The position numbers and the translations under genes were made by a program. The notes under the pieces were generated by a model. That model was not told where the DNA came from. It saw nothing but the letters and a program-made list of their open reading frames with translations, and ran no database searches. A stretch of DNA of 64,000 nt, from the NCBI GenBank assembly GCA_964573295.1, contig CAZNJE010000006.1:1-64000 (forward strand), written 5' to 3'. Below are positions 18,944-27,911 of the stretch, in pieces. The stretch is from CAYQJL01 sp964573295 (lineage in GTDB: Bacteria > Eisenbacteria > RBG-16-71-46 > CAIMUX01 > WJJG01). Positions within the stretch are counted from its first letter, which is position 1. Every line of letters begins with the position of its first letter.

Positions 18944-20134
18944 GGTGGGCCTTCCCGCAGGGTCCCTTCTCGCGGAGTCCCTTTTTGCGGAGTCCCTTCC
19001 AGCGGGGTTCCTTTCCGCGGCGACGTGCCGGGCCAACGCGACGTACTGCTCCGCAATGCGGTCCCAGCTGTAGCGCTCCGCGGTCTGCCGAGCCGCCAGG
19101 CGCATCGCCTCGATACCTTCCCCCTTCTCGAGCAGGGCCGTCACCTTCTTGGCGATGTCCCGTGCGTCCCGCTCGATCAGGTAACCGGTCACACCGTCCT
19201 CGATGATTTCCTCGGCGCATCCAACCGGTGTCGATAGAAGCGGCAGACCGCAGGCCATCCCCTCCACCGCAACGAGCAGCCAGGACTCATAGCGACTCGC
19301 CATGATCATCGCATCACTGGCGGCCAGGATGTCGGGGACATCCGTCCTCTTGCCCAGGAAATCCACACGCTCCGCAATGCCAAGCGTGCGCGTCGCCCGC
19401 TGCGCTGAGGCGATCAACTGTTCTGTTCCCCCAACCACTGTCAGTCGGACGGTTTCGGGCAGGTCGGCCATCGCTTCCAGGATGAAGGACAAACCCTTGC
19501 GATCGAATTCGTGACCCACGAACACCAGGTTGAGCGCGCCGGGCGTCTCCGGCTTGCGGTGTTCGAGAGAGAAACGTGCGAGGTCGACCCCGTTGGGAAT
19601 CCTGACATACTTCGATCGGGGCACACGCGGGTACTGCTGCTCGAAGACCCTCTTGCTCATCTCCGACAAGACGACCACACGCCGGTAACCTCCCAGGACA
19701 TGACGCAGCTCCTCACGCAGAAGAAGGAACAGATGCACCGGATTGCGAAGAATCATCGATGGCCGCATTTTCACCACCGCTTTGTGACAGCCATGATCCA
19801 CATAGATGTCTCCTCCGATGGCATCGTTGTGGACGATGAAGACCCGCGACGGCCGCCGCCGAGCCCGGATCGCGATCGTACCGGCGAAGGAGTGAACGAT
19901 CATCAGAAGGAGATTGTAGACTTTCGCCCAGATGGTCGTTTCCGGACGAACGGGAGACAGTCTCAAGAAGCCGGTGATGCTCTCCAGCGTCTGCACGGAG
20001 CTGCGCACATGCTGCCTGCGCATCGCCTCGTGGACGAAGTAAGCCACGCCCGCTATGCCGCCATAGGGATGCACGTCGCGGATGACATGGACAATCTCAA
20101 GCTCGGGCGGACGGCCGCTCTGCGAGGAGCTCAT
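18935..20134 (-). CDS. GT4-family glycosyltransferase (upstream gene's partner)
   Basis: 399 residues from the ATG at 20134 (MSSSQSGRPPELEIVHVIRD). The longer frame upstream lies inside the preceding glycosyltransferase gene. It has a Rossmann N-domain with HPYGGIAGV and the C-domain nucleotide-sugar motif ASRYESWLLVAVEGMACGLP (the EX7E motif). It should transfer a sugar from a nucleotide donor in polysaccharide or surface-glycan assembly; the acceptor is unknown. It overlaps the end of the upstream glycosyltransferase by 38 bp, so the two are translated together. The C-terminal tail is a five-residue repeat (RDSAKRDSARRDPAGR) encoded by a 15-bp tandem array, and it is probably dispensable. 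Confidence 0.9.
   Translation of the reverse strand: MSSSQSGRPPELEIVHVIRDVHPYGGIAGVAYFVHEAMRRQHVRSSVQTLESITGFLRLSPVRPETTIWAKVYNLLLMIVHSFAGTIAIRARRRPSRVFIVHNDAIGGDIYVDHGCHKAVVKMRPSMILRNPVHLFLLLREELRHVLGGYRRVVVLSEMSKRVFEQQYPRVPRSKYVRIPNGVDLARFSLEHRKPETPGALNLVFVGHEFDRKGLSFILEAMADLPETVRLTVVGGTEQLIASAQRATRTLGIAERVDFLGKRTDVPDILAASDAMIMASRYESWLLVAVEGMACGLPLLSTPVGCAEEIIEDGVTGYLIERDARDIAKKVTALLEKGEGIEAMRLAARQTAERYSWDRIAEQYVALARHVAAERNPAGRDSAKRDSARRDPAGRPTSG
18961..19020. repeat. 15-bp tandem repeat, 4 copies, at the glycosyltransferase C-terminus
   Basis: Units begin at 18961, 18976, 18991 and 19006 with the pattern RGTCCCTTnnnGCGG. A fifth, decayed unit just before reaches towards the stop at 18935. 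The period is a multiple of three, so the array is translated as a repeating basic tail. Confidence 0.85.
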
Positions 20135-21251
20135 CGTAGATTCTTTCCAGCTTGGCGCTTTGCTTCCGTAGACTGAAATGCTTTTCGATGTGCGCTCGGG
20201 CGCTGTCGCCCATCTGACGGGCCATGCTCGGGTCACGGAGCAACCGGCCGAGCCGATCCGCCAGCGCTTCCACGTCCTTCTCCGGGACGACATAACCTGT
20301 CTTCCCATCCATGACCGCCTCGGCAATCCCACCGGAATCGGTCACGACGAGAGGGATGCCCAGGGCGCCGGCTTCCTTCGTCACCATCGGCAGCCCTTCG
20401 GTGTCGCCATTGCCGGCCGTGATACTGGGGAGCGCGAGCATGTCGGCGCCCGAGATCCACCGCTGTGTCTCCTCGAACGGCCTGGCGCCCATGAATGAGA
20501 CCTTGCCTCCCAGCCCCAGCGCCGAAACTTCGCTCTCGAGGGAGGTCCGCAAGGGCCCCTCGCCGATGATCGTCAGATGCGCGTCGGGATGGGCCCCTGC
20601 GATCCTTGCCATGGCACGGATCAGAAAGACGGTTCCCTTCTTCTCCGTCAGTCTCGCGACATGGATGATCTTCCCCAAACCGGGACATCTCTCGGGGGCC
20701 GGTGTCCTGGCGCTCGTATCGGTGCCAATGTGGTGCACGCCGAGCTTCTTCTTCGGAAAGCCTTTCACGATCGCTGCTCGGCGGATGTGTTCTGAAACAC
20801 AGAGGAACCGCTCGCACTGGGCCCAGAGATGATGACGCCAGAGAACGGCGTTGACGAGCGCCGGCCGGCACGACATGAGCAGCGAGCGGTCCCGGCGCGT
20901 CACGTCGAAGCCATGGAGGGTTGTGAGCATGGGGACACGCAGCTTGCGGGCCAGAGGCAGCGCGTAGACCGCGTCGACCGCGAAGTGCGCATGCAGAATC
21001 GCCGGCGCCAAAGAAGAGAGCGGTCGAGACCGCCCCGCCTCGCGCGGGACGATCTGGGAGAGGGCCCGCATCCACCGGGAAGCCCCTTCGTGGGAGGAGA
21101 TCGAGCGGTATCCGGCCGGAACAGGACCCCAATGGGACTGGCCGACGAAGACCGGTTCATAGCGCTCGAACGCCATGGCCTGCTGAGTGATGAAGGACTC
21201 AGAGACCTTGAAGAGCTGCATCCGGAAGATGATGGCCGTAGAAGATATCAT
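20097..21251 (-). CDS. GT4-family glycosyltransferase
   Basis: 384 residues starting MISSTAIIFRMQLFKVSESFI. The start F-x-x-x-S-E-(S/T)-F-I is typical of colanic-acid/WcaL-like GT4 enzymes. HGFDVTRRD lies in the N-domain. The C-domain has ITAGNGDTEGLPMVTKEAGALGIP with the donor-binding EX7E Glu pair, then GIAEAVMDGKTGYVV. It probably acts in exopolysaccharide or O-antigen synthesis with the overlapping downstream glycosyltransferase. A Met at residue 11 is an alternative start. The binding site before the ATG at 21251 is weak. Confidence 0.9.
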   Translation of the reverse strand: MISSTAIIFRMQLFKVSESFITQQAMAFERYEPVFVGQSHWGPVPAGYRSISSHEGASRWMRALSQIVPREAGRSRPLSSLAPAILHAHFAVDAVYALPLARKLRVPMLTTLHGFDVTRRDRSLLMSCRPALVNAVLWRHHLWAQCERFLCVSEHIRRAAIVKGFPKKKLGVHHIGTDTSARTPAPERCPGLGKIIHVARLTEKKGTVFLIRAMARIAGAHPDAHLTIIGEGPLRTSLESEVSALGLGGKVSFMGARPFEETQRWISGADMLALPSITAGNGDTEGLPMVTKEAGALGIPLVVTDSGGIAEAVMDGKTGYVVPEKDVEALADRLGRLLRDPSMARQMGDSARAHIEKHFSLRKQSAKLERIYDELLAERPSARA

Positions 21252-21613
21252 ACGCCCCGGCTCGGGAAACCTGTCTCAGACACGTCGGATCATTCGCGCG
21301 CGGCAGTATAGCACCCCCCCCGGACACCGCTCCAGACATGGCTGTCCTGCAGGTCTCCGGCCGCTAAATCACCATACCACGTCGCGCAGCGCGATATATC
21401 GGCGATCTATCGAGTTACGAAGGCCTCATTTGTGGACAGATGTACTCAGCGGCCCCACAATGGTGTAGTATTATTGCAAGTATGGAGGTCCAGATAGGGT
21501 CCTTGCCCGACCCAACGGCCTCCGCCTGAAGGGGTCTCGCCGCTGCCATGCCCCCCCTGGCACCCGAGGATCCGCAGAGCCCTTACCCGACGAACGGAGG
21601 AAAGGAGTCAGAG
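21252..21613. promoter_or_regulatory. Divergent intergenic region upstream of the C25 peptidase
   Basis: 362 bases between divergent genes. The part around 21360-21485 is AT-richer than its surroundings. It carries a CGCGCAGCGCG hairpin next to the palindrome CGATATATCG (about 21385-21405). A TAGTATTAT stretch near 21465 could serve as a -10, but no convincing -35 is spaced correctly. Two short frames in the region look non-coding. AAAGGAG at 21601-21607 is the ribosome binding site of the next gene. Confidence 0.4.
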
Positions 21614-24600
21614 ATGCGTTCCTTTGGCCCACTGGCATTGATCGCATTCGCACTGGTCACGCTGCTCTGCAGTCCGGCCCAGGCAGACAACACCATTCAG
21701 GTCGCTCTCGATTTCGCCGCGCCCACGCTGCACGAGGCGCAAGGTACGACGCAGCTCCAGTCGCCCGAATGCACGGCGCTTGGCCAGCCCGGCCACCCGC
21801 TGTTGCCCGCGCGCGAGGCCGTGATTCTCCTGCCGCCCGGTGAGGAGATCACATCCGTGAAGATTACCACTGAGGGTGGTGAGGTTCTCTCGAACATCGC
21901 GCCGCTGGGCCATGCTCAAGAGCCCCGGCCCATCAGCCTGGGGCCCGGCGCCCCAACCGAGGCAAGTGCGGACATCTACGGCAGCGCGGAGAGCTATCCG
22001 GCCGAGGCGGCCGAGCTCGTCACCGTGCAGCGCGCCTGGGGGCACTCGCTGGCCTTCTTCCGTGTCACGCCCTTTGCCTACCGCCCCGCCGACGGCAAGC
22101 TGGCCTGGTTCGCCCGCGTCAACCTGGAGGTGGAGACCGCGGCGGCCGCGTCGGGCGAGGTCGCCGGAGCACTGCTGCGGCGCGACCCGTACGCGCTCGA
22201 ACGCATCGATGAGCTCGTGCTCAACCCCGGCGATCTGTCGCGTTACGGCGCGATCGACGCGGTGCAGATCGGCCAGCAGCGCGTCGAGCCCGGCTACTAT
22301 CCCTACGTCATCGTGACGACCGACGCCTTCGCCGATGCCTTCGAGCCGCTGGCGGCGATGCAGTCCTCACGCGGTCTGCGCGCCCGCATCATGACGACGA
22401 GCGAGATCAACGCGCTCTACTCGGGCGACGATCTGCAGATGCGCATCCGCAACTTCATCATCGATGCCTACGAGAACTGGGGCACGCTCTACGTGCTCTT
22501 GGGCGGCGATTACGATGTCGTCCCGATCCGTCCGCTCTACGTCAACGCCGGTGGGACGGTCGACAACTTCCCCGGCGACTGCTACTACGAAGGGCTCGAC
22601 GGCACCTGGAACGACGACAACGACAACCGCTGGGGTGAGCACGGCGAGTACGATCTGATCGGCGAGGTCGCTGTGGGACGCGCCTCGATCAGCAACACGA
22701 CCGAGCTGGGTCGCTGGATGCACAAGAATGCGCTCTACACCGAGGCGCCGGTGGTCAGTGAGGTCAAGAAGGCTCTCTTCATCGGCGAATCCCTGGACAG
22801 CTCGACCTGGGGCGGGGACTCGATGGACGAGGTGAAAGACTACGCCTCGACCCACGGCTACACGACCAGCGGATATCCCGGTGATTACACCAAGCAGACG
22901 CTGTATGAACGCTCGGGCTACTGGAGCAAGTACGACGTGATCGACCTCTTCAACGCCGGTCACGCCACCTCCCACCATCTGGGCCACTCCAACACGACCT
23001 ACAACATGAAGATGGAGAATCCGGACGTGGCCCTGATGACCGCCGACGGCGTCACCCACACCTACTGCTTCATCTCTTCCCAAGGCTGCATCTCGAACAA
23101 CTTCGACAACCCATCGACCGACTCGATCTCCGAGGCCTTCCTCTACCACGAGTACGGCGCTGCGGCCTATCTGGGCAACACGCGCTACGGCTGGTATTCG
23201 CCGGGATCGACCGGCGGCCCCTCGCAGCACTTCGATCGCCAGCTCGTCGATGCACTCTACAATGAGGGCATTCACACCGTCGGCTGGATGAATGTCGACT
23301 CGAAGACCGACTGCATCTGGATGCTCTCGGACTGGATGCTCTGGTGCCATTACGAGCTGTGCCTCCTGGGCGATCCGGCCATGCCGCAGTGGGTCGATGT
23401 CTACGATCCCTTGACGCTGGAGCACTCGGGCACCTACTTGATGGGCACCGGTGTCTACGAGGTGACGGTGCGCGCCGGTGGCGCGCCCGTGGCCGATGCC
23501 AACGTGACAGTCTATGGAGACGATCCCGCGATCTGGGCCACCGCCACGACCAACGCCAGCGGTGTGGCCGTCCTCGATCCCGGCGATCCGCAGCCGTCGA
23601 CGCTCACTCTCAAGGTGGTCAAGGCCAATCACCTGCCGATCACCGATCAGGTCGATGTGATTCCGCCCTCGGGGCCGTTCCTGGTCTACCACGATGTCGC
23701 CATCCATGACGAAGGCAACCAGAACGGGCTGCTCGACTACGGCGAGACGGCCGGCCTGGCGGTCTTCCTCGAGAACGTCGGCGTCGAGGCGGCGACCGAT
23801 GTGACCGGCACGCTGGCTACGTCGGACACCTACGCCACGATCACTCTCGCGTCGGCGGGCTACCCGGACATCCCGGCCGGGAGCATTGCCGCGGGCCTGG
23901 AAGACTTCGTGCTCGAGGTCGATGCGAACGTGCCCGACCAACACGTGATCGGCTTCGACATTCAGGCAACCGGCGCCCAGGGCGACTGGGACGGCGGATT
24001 CCAGATCACGGCACAGGCTCCGGTGCTCTACGCCGGCTCCCAGGTGATCAGCGACTGGGGCGGCGCGGGCGACGGCGACGGTGTGGTCGAGCCCGGCGAG
24101 CTCATCGGCCTGCAGATCTGGCTGAACAACGCGGGGCACGCGGACGCAGCGGCGCTGACCTCCCAGCTCACCACTGCCAGTCCGGAGATCACGATCTACG
24201 ATGACGCCGGCTCGTGCGATCCGATCGCGGTCGGGGACGCTGTGCTGTGCGGCTCGTTCCAGTTCGAGGTAAGCCCGAGCTGTCCCGATCCGGCCTCGAT
24301 CCCCTTCACGCTGCATCTGATGAGCGAGGGAGGCTTCGCCACGGCGGTCGACTTCGATCTCACCGTCGGCGCCTGGTTCGACGATGCCGAGACCGATCGC
24401 GGCTGGACCCTGGGCCTGCCGAGCGATGATGCCACCACCGGCATGTGGGAACGCGCCGAACCGGTCGGTACCGTCTACGAACAGCACCAGCTCCAGCCTG
24501 AGTACGATCACACCCCCGACCCGGGCGAGGCCTGCTTCGTGACACAGAACGGTCCCGTTGGCGGATCGGCCGGTGACGCGGACGTCGATGGCGGGCGCAC

Positions 24601-25231
24601 GACCCTGCTCACGCCCGTCTTCGACCTGAGCAATGCCACCTCGGCGACGATCAGTTACTGGCGCTGGTATACCAACTCGTGGGGCGGTTCACCGGACAAC
24701 GACTGGTGGGACGTCGATGTAACCGCTGACGGCGAAAATTGGGTCTCGCTCGAGCACACGCAGACCACGGCCAACGAGTGGAACTACTTCGAGTTCACCC
24801 TCGAGGAGTTCATCCCGCTGACCGGCGACGTGCAGATCCGCTTCATTGCCGCCGATGAGGGGGACGGCTCGCTGGTCGAGGCCGCCGTGGACGACTTCTC
24901 GCTCAGTGCCGTTCGCGAATTCTTCCAGGAGACGCCGGGCGAGGAGCAGGCGTTGCGAAGCGGCTTCGTCTCCTTCGGCCGCAACCCGAACAGCGGCAGC
25001 AGCCAGATCGTCTTCCAGACGGGCCAGGCAACGCAGGTGAAACTGGAGCTCTACGACATCTCCGGTCGCCGGCTGCGCTCGCTCGTCAACGAGCCGGTCA
25101 CCGCGGGCTCGCATCCGGTCGCCTTCGACGGCCGGGACGATGCCGGCCATCCGATCGCCTCGGGTGTCTACTATCTCCGCTTGGAGACGCCGGAGATTCT
25201 GCAGGTGCGGCAGATGACCGTCTTGCGGTAG
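21614..25231 (+). CDS. Secreted gingipain-like (C25) cysteine peptidase with C-terminal FlgD-like domain
   Basis: 1205 residues. AAAGGAG sits six bases before the ATG at 21614; an earlier Met at 21548 would hide the signal peptide LALIAFALVTLLCSPAQA. A propeptide (about 20-220) is followed by a C25 catalytic domain (about 225-600). The catalytic His is in FNAGHATSHHLGH (about H450) and the Cys in SSQGCISNNFD (about C492). Ig-like modules follow (NGLLDYGETAGLAVFLENVG and a second one similar to it), then a jelly-roll-like stretch (WDVDVTADGENWVSLEHTQ). The FlgD-like domain (LELYDISGRRLRSL ... GVYYLRLE) ends MTVLR. Gingipains are usually type IX substrates; here the C-terminal tag is of the FlgD type. 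It is probably an extracellular protein-degrading enzyme. Confidence 0.93.
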   Translation: MRSFGPLALIAFALVTLLCSPAQADNTIQVALDFAAPTLHEAQGTTQLQSPECTALGQPGHPLLPAREAVILLPPGEEITSVKITTEGGEVLSNIAPLGHAQEPRPISLGPGAPTEASADIYGSAESYPAEAAELVTVQRAWGHSLAFFRVTPFAYRPADGKLAWFARVNLEVETAAAASGEVAGALLRRDPYALERIDELVLNPGDLSRYGAIDAVQIGQQRVEPGYYPYVIVTTDAFADAFEPLAAMQSSRGLRARIMTTSEINALYSGDDLQMRIRNFIIDAYENWGTLYVLLGGDYDVVPIRPLYVNAGGTVDNFPGDCYYEGLDGTWNDDNDNRWGEHGEYDLIGEVAVGRASISNTTELGRWMHKNALYTEAPVVSEVKKALFIGESLDSSTWGGDSMDEVKDYASTHGYTTSGYPGDYTKQTLYERSGYWSKYDVIDLFNAGHATSHHLGHSNTTYNMKMENPDVALMTADGVTHTYCFISSQGCISNNFDNPSTDSISEAFLYHEYGAAAYLGNTRYGWYSPGSTGGPSQHFDRQLVDALYNEGIHTVGWMNVDSKTDCIWMLSDWMLWCHYELCLLGDPAMPQWVDVYDPLTLEHSGTYLMGTGVYEVTVRAGGAPVADANVTVYGDDPAIWATATTNASGVAVLDPGDPQPSTLTLKVVKANHLPITDQVDVIPPSGPFLVYHDVAIHDEGNQNGLLDYGETAGLAVFLENVGVEAATDVTGTLATSDTYATITLASAGYPDIPAGSIAAGLEDFVLEVDANVPDQHVIGFDIQATGAQGDWDGGFQITAQAPVLYAGSQVISDWGGAGDGDGVVEPGELIGLQIWLNNAGHADAAALTSQLTTASPEITIYDDAGSCDPIAVGDAVLCGSFQFEVSPSCPDPASIPFTLHLMSEGGFATAVDFDLTVGAWFDDAETDRGWTLGLPSDDATTGMWERAEPVGTVYEQHQLQPEYDHTPDPGEACFVTQNGPVGGSAGDADVDGGRTTLLTPVFDLSNATSATISYWRWYTNSWGGSPDNDWWDVDVTADGENWVSLEHTQTTANEWNYFEFTLEEFIPLTGDVQIRFIAADEGDGSLVEAAVDDFSLSAVREFFQETPGEEQALRSGFVSFGRNPNSGSSQIVFQTGQATQVKLELYDISGRRLRSLVNEPVTAGSHPVAFDGRDDAGHPIASGVYYLRLETPEILQVRQMTVLR

Positions 25232-25265
25232 TCCCACACGGAGTCCCGCACGGTGGCCCACACGG
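25230..25265 (+). repeat. 12-bp tandem repeat, 3 copies, starting in the C25 stop codon
   Basis: AGTCCCACACGG (25230-25241), AGTCCCGCACGG (25242-25253) and TGGCCCACACGG (25254-25265). The first copy begins with the last two bases of the stop TAG (25229-25231). Confidence 0.8.
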
Positions 25266-25320
25266 GCCTCGTGCGGGGCCAAGGGACGCCGGCGTGCCGC
25301 AACAATCGCCCGCACGGCCG
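25266..25320. terminator. Hairpin-rich region between convergent genes
   Basis: GTGCGGG (25271-25277) pairs with CCCGCAC (25309-25315), extended by GGCC on both sides past a 2-nt bulge. Inside the loop is the palindrome ACGCCGGCGT. The region lies between two convergent stops (C25 peptidase and the Omp28-like gene), so a bidirectional terminator is plausible. No T-run is seen. Confidence 0.4.
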
Positions 25321-25343
25321 CTGACGATCGAGGTCAAACCGGA

Positions 25344-26417
25344 TCAGCGAACCACGACGAACCGGGTCGTACGGATCCCCTCGGTCGTGGCGAGCCGGAT
25401 GAAGTAGGCACCGCTCGCGAGGGATGCGCCGTCCCGAGCTCGTCCATCCCAGGCCAGGTGATGCTCTCCCGCTGTCAACCGGCCGCTGTGGATCTCGCGG
25501 ACGACGCGCCCGGCCGAGTCCATCAGGTCGACGCGTAGCGCGCCGGCCGCCGCTTGGGAAGACAGAACCAGTCGCACCGTGGGCCGCGTCGCGCCCGTGC
25601 CCGTAGCCGGCATCGGATTCGGCGTTGCCGTCAGGAAGAGACGGCCGGTGGCGAGTACCGCGGGGTCATCGGCATGCGCCGGATCGGTCGGCGGCAAGTA
25701 GGCGGCCTGATGTACTTCCGGAGGACCACTCGCCGACTGCAACCAGGCCGCGACACTGAGTTCGTTCGGGTTCCACTGGGTCGGCACCGTGGCGGTCGCC
25801 GTCACCTGAACCTCATCGCCGACCTGGTTCAGCGTGACATCCTCATGCGTACCCCACCGCGTCACGTGATCGTAGGTCTCGCCCGCGATCACGCCATCTT
25901 CGCTGATCACGAAGAAAGCACGCGGCGACTCGATCGAGACCGGATCAACCAGCTCGAAGGTCGCATCGATGTGCATCTGATCCCCCTCGAGGTAGTAGCC
26001 CCCGGAGATCGCAACCGGCGCAAGCCCCTCGGTTTCGGCAAGGCGAGCCTCGATGATGTCGCGATAGGCATCGGCGGCGGCCTGACAGGAGCTGGCGCCG
26101 AGTTCGTCGTAGAGGCCGTCGAAGAAGACGTGTGGGATGTACTGCACGCCGTAGAGGTTCACACGCTCCCAGCTGAAATCAGACTCGAGCGCATCGGATA
26201 CGTGGTGGTCACAAAGAATGAGCTGATCGGGGAACTCACCCAGGACGATCTCCAGCCCGCACCGGGCTGCTGGACACGAGCCTCACCAGGTAGCGCTGAT
26301 CTCGTCGATCAGGATCACCCGTGGCACCGAGGCGCCCGCGGGTGACGGAACCAGAAGACCGAGGGACACGAACAGCAGGGCCGCGCCAAGAGCGGCCGTG
26401 GAGAAGCGACGCATCAT
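25344..26417 (-). CDS. Probable selenoprotein: exported Omp28-like thioredoxin-fold protein with in-frame UGA (Sec45) and FlgD-like C-terminus
   Basis: 357 residues when the TGA at 26285-26283 is read as selenocysteine. The ATG at 26417 has an ideal GAGGAGGT site. The signal peptide is LGAALLFVSLGLLVPSPAGA. Then comes VPRVILIDEISATW-U-GSCPAAR. Cys-containing Omp28-like proteins have TWCGxCP here, so Sec replaces the attacking Cys of CxxC (Sec45, Cys48). The frame is the same on both sides of the TGA and stays open for 312 codons. The thioredoxin cis-Pro motif is VQYIPHVFFDG. A FlgD-like domain (VDLMDSAGRVVREIHSG ... GAYFIRL) ends TRFVVVR. A SECIS-like hairpin starts 13 nt after the UGA. It is probably a periplasmic or surface thiol/selenol oxidoreductase. 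If Sec is not inserted, the product stops at 44 residues. A gene caller would split or shorten it. Confidence 0.82.
26253..26269 (-). promoter_or_regulatory. Bacterial SECIS-like hairpin downstream of the in-frame UGA
   Basis: Minus-strand RNA: CAGCCC-GGUGC-GGGCUG, a perfect 6-bp stem (7 bp if the loop-closing G-C pairs). The loop contains G and GU, and starts 20 nt after the UGA. Bacterial SECIS elements are known to lie inside the coding region, with the apical loop about 16-37 nt after the UGA and a G at the start of the loop. Fit is good; function is not tested. Confidence 0.7.
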
Positions 26418-26627
26418 CGAGCACCTCCTCGTTTGTCAGGAAGGAATAACCATGTCCAGCCATCACGATTCTAGCAGGAGTGGCTGTTCGCGCCGAGACT
26501 TACGTCGCCTCTGCCGCGCAACTATGGTGCACCTGGAGGTGTTGAGTTCTTCGTGCGGTTCACGTTCACCAACTGCTCGCGCCTCCCGCGCGAAGAAACC
26601 TGCCCGAGGGGACGAAGAGCCTGCCCC

Positions 26628-27665
26628 TTAGAAGCCCGACAGCTCCCGGAAGGCATCCTCGGCGCGGCCGATCTCCTCGTCGCCAATTTCCAGATGGACG
26701 ACCAATCGTACTCGTGAGGCGCTGAGTGAAAGAGCATGGACCCCGCGCTCCGCCAGTTGGCGGCATAGCTCGCCGGCTGAACGGGGCGGCGCGACCTCCA
26801 CCATGACCATGTTGGTCGGGGGCGGATCATTGGCGACGGTGAATCCGGCAAGGCCGTTGATCGTCTTCGCGAGACGACGTGCCCGGACATGGTCCTCGGC
26901 CAGGCGATCCACATGGTGATCGAGCGCGTAGAGCGCCCCGGCCGCCAGAATCCCGGCCTGGCGCATCCCGCCGCCCAACATCTTGCGCATGCGCCGCGCG
27001 CGATGGATGACCGCCGCCGAGCCGGCCAACGCCGAGCCCACCGGTGCGCCCAGCCCTTTCGAGAAGCAGCAGGAGATCGTGTCGCACTGCCGGCCGTAGT
27101 CGGCCGCGGAAACGCCCGCGGCCACCGCGGCATTGAAGATGCGCGCGCCGTCGATGTGCAGCGCCAGGCCGATCTCCCGCGTCTCCCGGCGCAACTCCTT
27201 CAGCGTCTCCAAGGGGAAGATCGTGCCGCCGGCCATGTTGTGTGTATTCTCGATCGTCACCAGTGTGGGAGGGGCATGGTGATTGTCGGGCGGCCGAATC
27301 GCCCTGGTCACTTGCCCGGCGGTGATCACCCCGCCGGCGCCCTCGATCTGCCGCAGCAGCACGCCGCTCAACACCGCTGCGGCGCCCGCCTCGTGATTGA
27401 AGATGTGGCCGCCGCGCTCGATGATGACCTCATCTCCGGGCTGGGTCTGACTGCGCAAGGCCAGTTGGTTGGCCATCGTGCCGCTGGGCACGAAGAGCGC
27501 CGCTTCCTGACCCAGAAGCTCGGCCACCCGAGCTTCGAGCCGATTGATGGTCGGATCCTCGCCGAAGACGTCGTCACCCACCTCGGCGGTGGCCATTGCC
27601 CGGCGCATCGCCTCGGTTGGCTTGGTCACCGTGTCGCTGCGCAGATCCACACTACGTGCCGGCAT
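26628..27665 (-). CDS. ltaE: Low-specificity L-threonine aldolase
   Basis: 345 residues from the ATG at 27665, with GGGGGAG 6-7 bases upstream (a GTG at 27680 is less likely). This PLP enzyme of fold type I cleaves L-threonine or allo-threonine to glycine and acetaldehyde. Seen are DLRSDTVTKPTEAM at the N-terminus, the THNMAGG segment, the PLP-contact HIDGAR and the Schiff-base Lys in CFSKGLGAPVGS (about K203). The length is normal. It is cytoplasmic. It is followed at a distance by other amino-acid catabolic genes on the same strand. Confidence 0.95.
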   Translation of the reverse strand: MPARSVDLRSDTVTKPTEAMRRAMATAEVGDDVFGEDPTINRLEARVAELLGQEAALFVPSGTMANQLALRSQTQPGDEVIIERGGHIFNHEAGAAAVLSGVLLRQIEGAGGVITAGQVTRAIRPPDNHHAPPTLVTIENTHNMAGGTIFPLETLKELRRETREIGLALHIDGARIFNAAVAAGVSAADYGRQCDTISCCFSKGLGAPVGSALAGSAAVIHRARRMRKMLGGGMRQAGILAAGALYALDHHVDRLAEDHVRARRLAKTINGLAGFTVANDPPPTNMVMVEVAPPRSAGELCRQLAERGVHALSLSASRVRLVVHLEIGDEEIGRAEDAFRELSGF

Positions 27666-27911
27666 TGCAATCTCCCCCACACCTCGAGTCTTCCTCCCTC
27701 ACTCGGAGGCTCTCGGCCGGACGCCCAAAGATTGTCGCGCCCTCGGGCCCGATGTCATGGGATCGTAGATCGCTCATCGGGACAGATCAACACTCGCGTC
27801 TCGCCGGTAGCGGCCGGATGCTGTCTGCTCATGCGTATGCTCAAGCGAGTAGAGCCCCGCGGGGTACTCCGCGCGTGGGCTGCGGCAAACGACCCCGCAC
27901 CCTCTCAAGGC

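Noticed and set aside
22367..24511. 714-residue open frame opposite the C25 gene
   Set aside because: Antisense shadow with valine/aspartate/histidine-rich composition and no motif.
26163..26466. Treating the 5' part of the Omp28-like gene as a pseudogene with a nonsense mutation
   Set aside because: Signal peptide, binding site, CxxC context, cis-Pro and a correctly placed hairpin are all intact, which fits Sec better than decay. It stays possible until the selenocysteine machinery is checked.
26398..26631. 77-residue plus-strand frame over the Omp28-like start
   Set aside because: Low-complexity S/R composition and no binding site; it overlaps the leader of the opposite gene.
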